Source of the DNA: Rheinheimera pacifica
Lineage (GTDB): Bacteria; Pseudomonadota; Gammaproteobacteria; Enterobacterales; Alteromonadaceae
Assembly: GCF_024809855.1 (NCBI RefSeq)
Contig: NZ_JANUEM010000012.1
Span: 1-64,000 of the forward strand
DNA length: 64,000 nt
Reading direction: 5' to 3'
In this document: one piece after another, positions 56,910-64,000 of the stretch
Layout: every line of letters starts with the position of its first letter
Position numbering within the stretch: position 1 is the stretch's first letter
Translations under genes and position numbers: made by a program
Notes under the pieces: model-generated
The model's input: only the letters and a program-made list of their open reading frames with translations
Told to the model about the DNA's origin: nothing
Databases searched by the model: none

Positions 56910-57313
56910 TTATCCGGCCGGAACTGCAGCTGGGTCCATCCAGAACGGTTCCCAAATATGGCCATCCGGATCGGTTAAGGCACGGCTGTACATAAAGCCT
57001 AAATCCTGCACAGGATTAATATCTGCTGTACCACTTTGCTTTGCAGCATTGTTCATGACATCAACCGCTTCGCGGCTGTCGCACGACAACGCCAGCATTA
57101 CCTCACTTGAGGTCGTTGCAGGTATAGGCCTGTTGGTAAACTGTCGCCACTTGTCATGTGTCAGCAGCATTACGTTTATTTCCTTGCTCCAAACCATGCA
57201 GGCGGCGGTGTTGTCAGTAAAGTGGGGTTGTTGCTAAAACCCAGTGCAGTATAAAACGCCATTGAGGCGTTTAAGTCTTTCACTGGCAGGTTAACAAATA
57301 TCATGCGGCTCAT
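56910..57313 (-). pseudogene. VOC (glyoxalase/bleomycin resistance) family gene with frameshift
   Basis: The start ATG at 57313, behind GGAG, reads MSRMIFVNLPVKDLNASMAF, then YTALGFSNN, the standard VOC opening. The frame is then lost. The continuation (DNTAAC, MVWSKEINVMLLTHDK and ending MYSRALTDPDGHIWEPFW) is in another frame, open from about 57224. One extra C in the run at 57224-57227 would join them smoothly (SNNPHFTDNTAAC). So the gene is either frameshifted or the read lost a base. An intact gene would encode about 134 residues, probably a small dimeric VOC enzyme or regulator. Confidence 0.8.
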
Positions 57314-57506
57314 GCTGTTTCTCCAAATAGCAGTTTTGAATAGTTGTTATAGATAGTAGCTACCAATAGCCAATAACGCTGCCTGGCAGGCTGTCTGCTT
57401 CTAGTCGGATAAGCGCCGGTAACTTCGACAAGGCTAAGCTATTTTTTATTTAGGCACGCAGCTGTATCAGTTAATTCAATAGCGAACAACACAAACTACC
57501 AGGCTG

Positions 57507-58925
57507 CTAACTGTTCGCAAGCGGCACCTGGGGCAGCATACGGCCAACTTCAGCCAGAGCATGCTTTCTGTTGCCAACAACCGGATGGGCAAAACTTAAC
57601 CGCAGATAATGGTTAAAATTATTGCTATTGGAAAACATCACGCCGGGTGTCAGTATGATGCCGCGCTTAAGGCATTGTAAATACAGCTGCTGGCAATTGA
57701 TGCCTTTATTAAGTTGCAGCCACAGCGCCAGCCCGCCTTGTGGCGTGGTGTACTGAATATCACCGGGCCAATCGTGTTGCAAACAGCTAATTAACTGATC
57801 GCGTTGGTGCTTCAGCTGCTGCCGGTATTGGTTAAGGTGCCTTTTATAGTGGCCTTCAGCCATAAAACTGGCAATACCCTGCTGCATAGCCTGGCTGCTG
57901 GCTAACTGGCTTACCAGCTTGAGGCGGGCAACGGCTTTTGACCAGCGTCCTGCCGCAATCCAGCCGATACGTAAATCACGTGACAAAGATTTAGAAAACG
58001 AGCTGCACAGCATTACTCTGTCTTGTGTATCAAACGATTTCAGCGGTTTAGGCCGGCTATGAAACCCCAAGTCGCCGTAGATATCATCTTCAATTACAGC
58101 AAAATCGTGTTTATTGGCCAGGTTCAGTAATTTAGCTTGCTGCGTGGCAGGCATACAAGCACCGGTTGGTGTGGCAAAAGCCGGAGTAACTACACAGGCA
58201 CTGATCTGCCAGTTTTCCAGTGCCTGCTCCAGGCTGGCAACATCCAAACCCAACTGTGGCGAACTGGGTATTTCCAGCGCTTTAAGCTCAAGCTCCTGTA
58301 GCAGTTGCAGTACACCGTAAAAAGCCGGGCATTCTACCGCCACGGTATCTCCTGGCTTACAACTGGCTTTTAACGCCAGAAATAACGCATGCTGGCAACC
58401 GGCAGTAATACACAGGCTTTGGGTATTGACCACCAGGCCGATGCTGCGGTAATGCTGCGCTATCTGTAACCGCAGCTCATATAAACCAAGCGGTTCATCG
58501 TAATACATTGCTTTACTGAAAGGTTGCTGGCGCAGCGCCCGGCCAATATGGCGCATCAAACTATTGAGGTGTGTAAATTCAACCTGAGAGCCGCTGGGTA
58601 ATATGTCAAAAGCGCCACTGCGATTCATAATGTCAAAAAACATATCCGGTACCGTAACCACGTTAGGGGCAGGAATATGCTGGCTATAGTGTGGAGTTTG
58701 CGCTGGCGCAAGCGCAAACTTAACAAAATAACCAGCCCGGCTTTTTGCTTCTATCACACCCTGCGCTTCAAGCAAATGTAAGGCGTGCTGCACAGTAGCC
58801 AAAGAGCGCTGATAATGCTGGCATAACCATCGCACCGATGGCAGCTTTTCACCTGCCTGCCATTGGCCGGCGTTAATTTGCTGCAACAGCTCACTGGCAA
58901 GCTGCTGATACTTAAAACTGCTCAT
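57507..58925 (-). CDS. MocR-type transcriptional regulator (GntR HTH fused to aminotransferase)
   Basis: The 472-residue protein has an N-terminal winged HTH (about 1-72, GEKLPSVRWLCQHYQRSLAT) and a PLP-dependent aminotransferase-like domain (about 95-470) with the PLP lysine in SSFSKSLSRDLRIGW. MocR proteins such as PdxR and GabR sense PLP or amino compounds. The target is not identified. It is divergent from ccoG, and two TGTATCT direct repeats lie in the shared region. Confidence 0.9.
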   Translation of the reverse strand: MSSFKYQQLASELLQQINAGQWQAGEKLPSVRWLCQHYQRSLATVQHALHLLEAQGVIEAKSRAGYFVKFALAPAQTPHYSQHIPAPNVVTVPDMFFDIMNRSGAFDILPSGSQVEFTHLNSLMRHIGRALRQQPFSKAMYYDEPLGLYELRLQIAQHYRSIGLVVNTQSLCITAGCQHALFLALKASCKPGDTVAVECPAFYGVLQLLQELELKALEIPSSPQLGLDVASLEQALENWQISACVVTPAFATPTGACMPATQQAKLLNLANKHDFAVIEDDIYGDLGFHSRPKPLKSFDTQDRVMLCSSFSKSLSRDLRIGWIAAGRWSKAVARLKLVSQLASSQAMQQGIASFMAEGHYKRHLNQYRQQLKHQRDQLISCLQHDWPGDIQYTTPQGGLALWLQLNKGINCQQLYLQCLKRGIILTPGVMFSNSNNFNHYLRLSFAHPVVGNRKHALAEVGRMLPQVPLANS

Positions 58926-58946
58926 TACCCTGCTCCCTTACAACGC

Positions 58947-58983
58947 TGTATCTATTTTATTTTATTTTTTTGTATCTGCATCT
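58947..58983. promoter_or_regulatory. candidate MocR operator, direct repeats
   Basis: TGTATCT at 58947-58953 and 58971-58977 (24 bases apart, two helical turns) with GCATCT directly after. It lies 22 bases before the MocR-type gene and about 75 before ccoG. MocR regulators typically bind spaced direct repeats. Confidence 0.45.
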
Positions 58984-59057
58984 TTTTTATTTGGTTGCTT
59001 AAAATGCGCCGCAACTGGCTGCACCGGCCGCGCTGTTAATTCCCGCAGGTACTTGTT

Positions 59058-60434
59058 ATGGCGTTTTCTTTACCTCCTGAAGATCAGATTATTTTTTCCA
59101 CCAAAGATAGCAGCGGAAAAATTTATATCCGCGAGCAAAGCGGTTTTTATCAGCGTATCCGCCGTGTATTAAGCTGGCTGCTGATGGCACTGTTTATTGG
59201 CATTCCTTTTATTCGATATAACGGTGAGCAGGCATTTCGAATTAACGCCGGGCAGCAAACTATTGAGCTGTTCTCTGTGATTTTATTTCCGCAAGATTTA
59301 CTGATCACAGCGTTGTTATTTACGCTGGCAGCCTTTGTGCTGTTTTATGTAACACGCCTGTATGGCCGGGTATGGTGCGGCTATACCTGTCCGCAAACAG
59401 TCTGGACACTAATGTTTGTCTGGATAGAACGGCGGATCGAGGGTAACAATAATCAAAGCCGGGTATTAGATAAAGCACCGTTTAGCCTGAATAAACTGGC
59501 TAAAAAGCTGGCGAAACACCTGAGCTGGCTGGCGGTATCTGTTGCTACCGCGCTGGTATTTATGTCGTATTTTATTCCACAGTCTGAACTGTATTCTACG
59601 TTCTTTGCGCTGCAGGCTTCATGGCAGGTATACGCCTGGGTAAGCTTTTTTGCTATCTGCACTTATTTTAATGCCGGGCTAATCCGGGAGAAAGTGTGCT
59701 TGCACATGTGCCCTTATGCACGTTTTCAGTCGGCAATGTTTAATACCGACACCAAATTGGTTACTTATGATGCAATGCGTGGTGAAACACGGGGCCCGCG
59801 TAAACGCCATGGTGATAAGCCTGCCAACTTAGGTGACTGCGTAGACTGCAAACTTTGCGTGCAGGTATGCCCGGTAGGTATCGATATTCGTGATGGTATT
59901 CAATACGAGTGTATTAATTGCGGCCTGTGCATTGATGCCTGCGATCAGACTATGAGCCAGTTTGGTTATGCTAAGGGTCTGATCAACTATACAGCCGGGC
60001 AAAGCAACCGGGCAAACCTGAGCGGGCACCTTATTTACGCTGCAACCATCGTAGTAACTGTTATTGCAATGTGGGGCTGGGGCCTGGCCAGAACCAGTAC
60101 CGAGCTAACCGTATACCGTGAGCGCAACGCGTTATACCGGGTAAACAGCGATGGCGCGATTGAAAATACCTTTACGTTAAACGTGATAAATAAAACCAAA
60201 ACAGCAAGGCAGTACCAGTTGCAGGTAGAAGGTATAGCGCACAGCCAGCTAATCAGCAATGCCACGCTTAGCTTGCAACCAGGCGAGCAGCGCCAGTTTG
60301 TAGTATCGGTAAATGCACCGGAAAAACCTGCTGCATTGTTTACACCGGTTAAATTTATTCTGCTGGACAAACAAAACGCAGAGCGTGTAGCAGAGCTATC
60401 GCAGTTTTACAGTGGCAATACTGCTGCCAGATAG
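59058..60434 (+). CDS. ccoG: cytochrome c oxidase accessory protein CcoG
   Basis: Membrane 4Fe-4S protein needed for assembling the cbb3-type oxidase copper site (also called RdxA/FixG). It has an N-terminal membrane region with about five helices, the CGYTCPQT motif, and CLHMCPYARFQS. Two ferredoxin clusters follow (CVDCKLCVQVCPVG and CINCGLCIDACD), then a C-terminal periplasmic Ig-like domain. It is 458 residues. The rest of the ccoNOQP locus is not in this window. Confidence 0.94.
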   Translation: MAFSLPPEDQIIFSTKDSSGKIYIREQSGFYQRIRRVLSWLLMALFIGIPFIRYNGEQAFRINAGQQTIELFSVILFPQDLLITALLFTLAAFVLFYVTRLYGRVWCGYTCPQTVWTLMFVWIERRIEGNNNQSRVLDKAPFSLNKLAKKLAKHLSWLAVSVATALVFMSYFIPQSELYSTFFALQASWQVYAWVSFFAICTYFNAGLIREKVCLHMCPYARFQSAMFNTDTKLVTYDAMRGETRGPRKRHGDKPANLGDCVDCKLCVQVCPVGIDIRDGIQYECINCGLCIDACDQTMSQFGYAKGLINYTAGQSNRANLSGHLIYAATIVVTVIAMWGWGLARTSTELTVYRERNALYRVNSDGAIENTFTLNVINKTKTARQYQLQVEGIAHSQLISNATLSLQPGEQRQFVVSVNAPEKPAALFTPVKFILLDKQNAERVAELSQFYSGNTAAR

Positions 60435-60635
60435 CACTGGCAGTAGTATTTACCACCTGTATTTGCCCAACTTATATACATTTTTATACACTGTTTAAAA
60501 CAGTTTTCACTTTGCTATTGTCCCGATACAGGTATTTGTTTACGCTAGGCTGTCATTTAACAGGACGTTAATTGCTATTGCGTATTTTCCGCTTTGAGAA
60601 CAGAAGGATCCCCAGCCTAATTTAGTGGATAATTC

Positions 60636-62888
60636 ATGTTAAGCCGTATAAAGCAGCTGCTGTTATTAACTGAAACACACCTTAATTCGCCGTCTACAAC
60701 CGTTTTACAACAAAGTGCCTTGCGCATCATTCTTACTTCTGGCTTGTTGCTGGTGTTAACTATAGTGCTGCACAGCTCGTGGCAGGCGTATCAGGCCGGT
60801 GCCTGGTACACCATTGCCATAACAAGCAGTTTTTATACTATTTTATTAGTGGCACTGTATTTTTCTACTCATCACTTAGCTATCAGCCGGGTTATTTTAT
60901 TATTTACTGTGTTTGGTGCCGGGCTTTGTATGCTGTTTTTTATTGATAATTTTGAACTGTCAAAACTGGGGGTTATTTTTGTTTATACCGCCCCGCTTAT
61001 TGCATTGCTGTTTTTTAACCGCACGGTAACGTTATTGGTAATGGCAATAAATGTGCTGCCGTTTTTGTTTCTTCTGTACAGCACAACACCGGTAAATTTG
61101 TTTAACTTTTCAATTACCTTGCCGGCAACACCAACCTATGTGCACAGCTTACTGTTTTTGTTTTTTAATCTGTGTATTCCGCTAACTATTATGCGCATGC
61201 TTAGTACACTAAAGCGTAATGCTGCGGCGCTAAAGGCACAAAATACCAACATTCTGCAAAGCCATCAGCTGTATCAGGATATTTTTAACCATCAGAATAA
61301 AGCTACGCTGCTGGTTACTGCCGAAGGCGTGATTCTTAAAGCCAATGCCAAAGCACAACAGGCATTGGCACTGACAAACGCCGAGCACAAACATTTAACC
61401 GAAGTTATAAGCACAGCTGCGCACCACAAAACAGCATTCTGGCTGGGCCATGATACTGAATGTAAGCTATTGGCAGATAATAACAAACATCTGCTACTTA
61501 ACCATATTTGCAGCACTCAGCAACAGCATCATTTACTACAACTGGACGACATTACGCAGCTAAAGCAAATGCATAAGAAGCTGGCCGCCAGCGAGCAACA
61601 GAATGAGCTGTGGCATAACTATGACAACCTGACATCACTGCCTAACGCCAGTTTTTTGTTACATCTGATACAAAAACAACGGGAAAGCACTGTAGCAGGG
61701 TTAATGCTTATTCTCAGGCTATGCCATATCAAAGCCTTTAATCATCAACACAGCTATCAGGCTGGCGACGAGCTGCTAACTACCTTTGCCCAACAACTGC
61801 AAAATGCTCTGCCAGAGCATGTAATATTTGGCCGTTTAAGAGGGGTGAAATTTGTACTATGGACAGATTTACTGAATAGCAGCAGCTCGGTTAGTGACCA
61901 GGTAGCTCAGTGGCGCAACCTGTTGCCTGCTGAGCTGATACTGTCGGTTGGCAGCATAAAACCGGTATATGAAATTGGTGTCAGTATCGCAACCTCAAAC
62001 CACTTTAGCCCTGAAGAAATGCTGGAGCAATGCGAGTCGGCACTTGAACTGGCCGATGCTTATAACTGCCCGGTTGCTTATTATCAGGCCGACTATTTGC
62101 AACAACGTAACCTTGATTTGCAACTGCTGGCCGATTTAAAACAAGCCTTACACAAAGATGAACTTACATTATGGCTGCAGCCTAAAGTAACTCCGGATGG
62201 CAATATTTTAAGCTTTGAAGCTTTATTACGCTGGCGCCGAGCCGATGGCAGTTTTGTCACGCCAGAAACGATTATAAGGCTGGCAGAGCTTTACGGCATG
62301 ATTGGCGAGGTATCGTTAAAGGTGTTGAATCAGGCTCTTGCTATAGTGCAGCAGTTCAAAGCCATGGCCATTAACTATCCGGTAGCAATTAATCTGGCTG
62401 GCTCTGATTTACTGGTAAATACGTTTTACAGTGCTTTAATTGACGTTGCCACCCACCAACCTGCTCTTCTTAGCCAGCTTACACTGGAGCTGACAGAAAA
62501 CAGTATTATCAGCCATAAGCAGCCGCTGTTTGACAAAATACACGCGCTGAAAAAACTCGGTTTCAGCATAGCTCTGGACGATTTTGGTACCGGTCAGGCC
62601 TCACTCAGTATGCTAAGCAAGTTGCCGGTGGATAAAATAAAACTCGACAGAAGCTTTCTTAAAGAAGTACCACACAACCCGGTACAGGTCAGGCTGGTAC
62701 AGTCGGTGATCCAACTGGCTGAGGCGCTGCAGCTAAAGCTGGTAATTGAGGGGGTTGAAACTGATATCCAGCGCCGCTTTTTAACTAAACTGGGTTGCAA
62801 CCAGATGCAAGGCTACTTTTTTGCCAAACCGGCACCAGTGGCTCACTGGTTAAAGCAGCTCAGCGCTAATCATGCGCTAACACCGTGA
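60636..62888 (+). CDS. EAL-domain c-di-GMP phosphodiesterase with degenerate GGDEF and membrane sensor
   Basis: The 750-residue inner-membrane protein has about six N-terminal helices (about 25-190), a PAS-like domain (about 205-300), a GGDEF-type domain (about 320-450) and an EAL domain (about 490-745). The GGDEF motif is replaced by RGVKF, so cyclase activity is unlikely. The EAL domain keeps SFEALLRWRR, LDDFGTGQASLSM, KLDRSFL and EGVET, so it should hydrolyse c-di-GMP. The gap before it (60435-60635) shows no gene. Monocistronic. Confidence 0.92.
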   Translation: MLSRIKQLLLLTETHLNSPSTTVLQQSALRIILTSGLLLVLTIVLHSSWQAYQAGAWYTIAITSSFYTILLVALYFSTHHLAISRVILLFTVFGAGLCMLFFIDNFELSKLGVIFVYTAPLIALLFFNRTVTLLVMAINVLPFLFLLYSTTPVNLFNFSITLPATPTYVHSLLFLFFNLCIPLTIMRMLSTLKRNAAALKAQNTNILQSHQLYQDIFNHQNKATLLVTAEGVILKANAKAQQALALTNAEHKHLTEVISTAAHHKTAFWLGHDTECKLLADNNKHLLLNHICSTQQQHHLLQLDDITQLKQMHKKLAASEQQNELWHNYDNLTSLPNASFLLHLIQKQRESTVAGLMLILRLCHIKAFNHQHSYQAGDELLTTFAQQLQNALPEHVIFGRLRGVKFVLWTDLLNSSSSVSDQVAQWRNLLPAELILSVGSIKPVYEIGVSIATSNHFSPEEMLEQCESALELADAYNCPVAYYQADYLQQRNLDLQLLADLKQALHKDELTLWLQPKVTPDGNILSFEALLRWRRADGSFVTPETIIRLAELYGMIGEVSLKVLNQALAIVQQFKAMAINYPVAINLAGSDLLVNTFYSALIDVATHQPALLSQLTLELTENSIISHKQPLFDKIHALKKLGFSIALDDFGTGQASLSMLSKLPVDKIKLDRSFLKEVPHNPVQVRLVQSVIQLAEALQLKLVIEGVETDIQRRFLTKLGCNQMQGYFFAKPAPVAHWLKQLSANHALTP

Positions 62889-63022
62889 TTCAACACCCGG
62901 TAACTCACCATTATGATCGTTATACAAGGCTCTGGCATATTGCCGGTATAAACTGGTGCAGACGCTAATGTTAGGATACATTCAGTATTGGGTTACAAGT
63001 ACCGGGCCACAGGAGAGATAAC

Positions 63023-63562
63023 ATGGCAATGCAAACCGCAACCTTTGGTGCAGGCTGCTTTTGGTGCTTAGAGGCTGCAATGAACCAGCTTAGCGGCGTT
63101 ATTCAGGCTTTAAGTGGTTATATGGGCGGTGAGAGCAGTTTTCCTACCTACGAGCAGGTATGCCGGGGTAATACCGGCCATGCTGAAGTAGTGCAGGTGC
63201 AATTTGAAAGCAATCTTATAAGTTTTGAGCAACTCTGTCTGATTTTCTTCAGTCTGCATGACCCTACCCAGTTAAATCGCCAGGGTAATGATGTTGGCAC
63301 CCAGTACCGCTCCGTGGTGTTTTACCATAATGATGAACAGTTACAACTGGTACGTGGCGTAATGGCAGAGCTGGAGCGCACACAGGTATTTGCGCAGCGT
63401 ATTGTCACAGAAGTGAGCCCGGCAGGCCCGTTCTACGTAGCCGAGGAGTACCATCAGGGCTATTTTCTGCAACACCCCGAGCAAGGCTATTGCCAGTTTA
63501 TCGTGGCTCCGAAAATGGCTAAGTTCCGGCAAAACTATACTACGTTACTCAAGCCAAACTGA
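63023..63562 (+). CDS. msrA: peptide-methionine (S)-S-oxide reductase MsrA
   Basis: Repairs oxidised methionine residues. The catalytic motif is GAGCFWCLEAA with the nucleophilic Cys at residue 12. Other conserved signs are GYMGGESSFPTYEQVCRGNTGHAEVVQV and HDPTQLNRQGNDVGTQYRS as separate motifs. It is 179 residues, the cytosolic MsrA class. The GAGAG ribosome site precedes the ATG. Monocistronic. Confidence 0.96.
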   Translation: MAMQTATFGAGCFWCLEAAMNQLSGVIQALSGYMGGESSFPTYEQVCRGNTGHAEVVQVQFESNLISFEQLCLIFFSLHDPTQLNRQGNDVGTQYRSVVFYHNDEQLQLVRGVMAELERTQVFAQRIVTEVSPAGPFYVAEEYHQGYFLQHPEQGYCQFIVAPKMAKFRQNYTTLLKPN

Positions 63563-63563
63563 A

Positions 63564-63585
63564 AAAGCGTGCCGAAGCACGCTTT
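63564..63585. terminator. bidirectional terminator between msrA and the receptor gene
   Basis: AAAGCGTGC-CGAA-GCACGCTTT, a 9-base stem between convergent genes. The A tract on the left and T tract on the right suit both directions. Confidence 0.8.
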
Positions 63586-63599
63586 GCTGAACACTGTAT

Positions 63600-64000
63600 T
63601 TACTGCAGTGTATAGCTGACACTAAGACCGAAATTAGTGCCTGCAGTGGTATAGCCATCGCTGGTGTAATAGTCTTTATCAAACAGGTTATCTACCTTGG
63701 CACGTAGCGTTAATGCCGGTGATACGGTATAACTGGCGCCCAGGCCCCATAAGGTAAAGCCGCCCAGATATTCATTAACGGCATACTCTCCTTGATAAGT
63801 ATTACTTTGGTAATCAATGGTTACAAAAGCAGAAACCTTATTCCAGCTATGTTCAGCACGCCAGTTGATGGTATGCTCCGGCCGTCTGGCCAGACGTAAT
63901 CCGGTCAGAGTATTTTCAGTATCAGTCCAACTGTAAGCAAAATTTTGTTTAACACCGGTAACATCTACCTGAACAGCCAGCTCGATACCGGAAATTTTTG
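63600..64000 (-). CDS. TonB-dependent receptor, C-terminal part (runs off the window)
   Basis: The last 133 residues or so of an outer-membrane beta-barrel. The end reads LTLRAKVDNLFDKDYYTSDG, then YTTAGTNFGLSVSYTLQ, the typical VDNLFDK(D/E)Y and final aromatic-terminated strand of TonB-dependent receptors. The style is like BtuB (cobalamin) receptors, but the ligand cannot be fixed without the plug domain. The 5' end lies beyond position 64000. Confidence 0.85.
   Translation of the reverse strand, partial: KISGIELAVQVDVTGVKQNFAYSWTDTENTLTGLRLARRPEHTINWRAEHSWNKVSAFVTIDYQSNTYQGEYAVNEYLGGFTLWGLGASYTVSPALTLRAKVDNLFDKDYYTSDGYTTAGTNFGLSVSYTLQ

Overview
The window looks like chromosomal DNA of a free-living gammaproteobacterium near Rheinheimera, Arsukibacterium or Alishewanella. 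This is inferred from gene order and protein style (minCDE beside ycgL/ycgN, pilT-pilU beside yggS-proC-yggT-yggU-rdgB-hemW, an uninterrupted-type his operon with a hisL attenuator, DUF3392/DUF2919 beside ligA, CcoG, type IV pilus motors). No 16S or other marker was available to test this. Almost all of the window is ordinary, densely packed core genome. The accessory part is the first 3.7 kb.

Layout. 1-3711 is a degraded Rhs (YD-repeat) toxin locus on the minus strand. It holds a signal-peptide N-terminal fragment (3586-3711), a DDE integrase-type transposase (2393-3403, plus strand), the last part of an Rhs core with an LHH-motif nuclease tip (889-2448), a SUKH/SMI1 immunity gene (460-882) and an unassigned small ORF (72-278). 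Two diverged direct repeats of about 145 bp (301-441 and 3470-3617) bracket the tip-immunity-transposase block. 4033-14559 is a minus-strand housekeeping block: DUF2919, DUF3392, ligA, zipA, a glutamine-rich smc, a MscS channel, YcgN, a FAA hydrolase, an MltB-type transglycosylase and YcgL. 14725-16516 is minCDE.

16586-30959 is mostly minus strand: an S9 peptidase, a four-repeat DUF4397 lipoprotein whose ribosome binding site lies in a strong hairpin, rnd, fadD, a periplasmic methyltransferase-like protein, phoA (plus), a chalcone-isomerase-like/DUF2878/SDR trio, a small hypothetical protein, tsaB and yoaA. 31192-38794 is the complete histidine operon hisL-G-D-C-B-H-A-F-IE with leader attenuator and final terminator. 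A cloverleaf-like repeat sits between hisF and hisIE.

38912-47033 carries a GAF-GGDEF diguanylate cyclase, an S46 dipeptidyl peptidase, two small CBS-pair proteins, an RhtA-like exporter, a DUF3422 membrane protein and a lytic transglycosylase. 47060-53872 holds pilU, pilT and the divergent yggS-proC-yggT-yggU-DUF4426-rdgB-hemW cluster. 53968-64000 holds a DUF885 lipoprotein, a 57-residue Pmp3/YqaE-type membrane protein, a PNPOx-like protein, a frameshifted VOC-family gene, a MocR-type regulator divergent from ccoG, an EAL phosphodiesterase with a dead GGDEF domain, msrA and the C-terminal end of a TonB-dependent receptor.

The most notable signals are: (1) the repeat-bracketed Rhs tip/immunity cassette; (2) three dispersed cloverleaf-like repeats whose outer stems differ in sequence but keep pairing; (3) the SD-sequestering hairpin before the DUF4397 gene; (4) a perfect 15-bp-arm palindrome inside hisC. 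No tRNA, rRNA or CRISPR array was seen.
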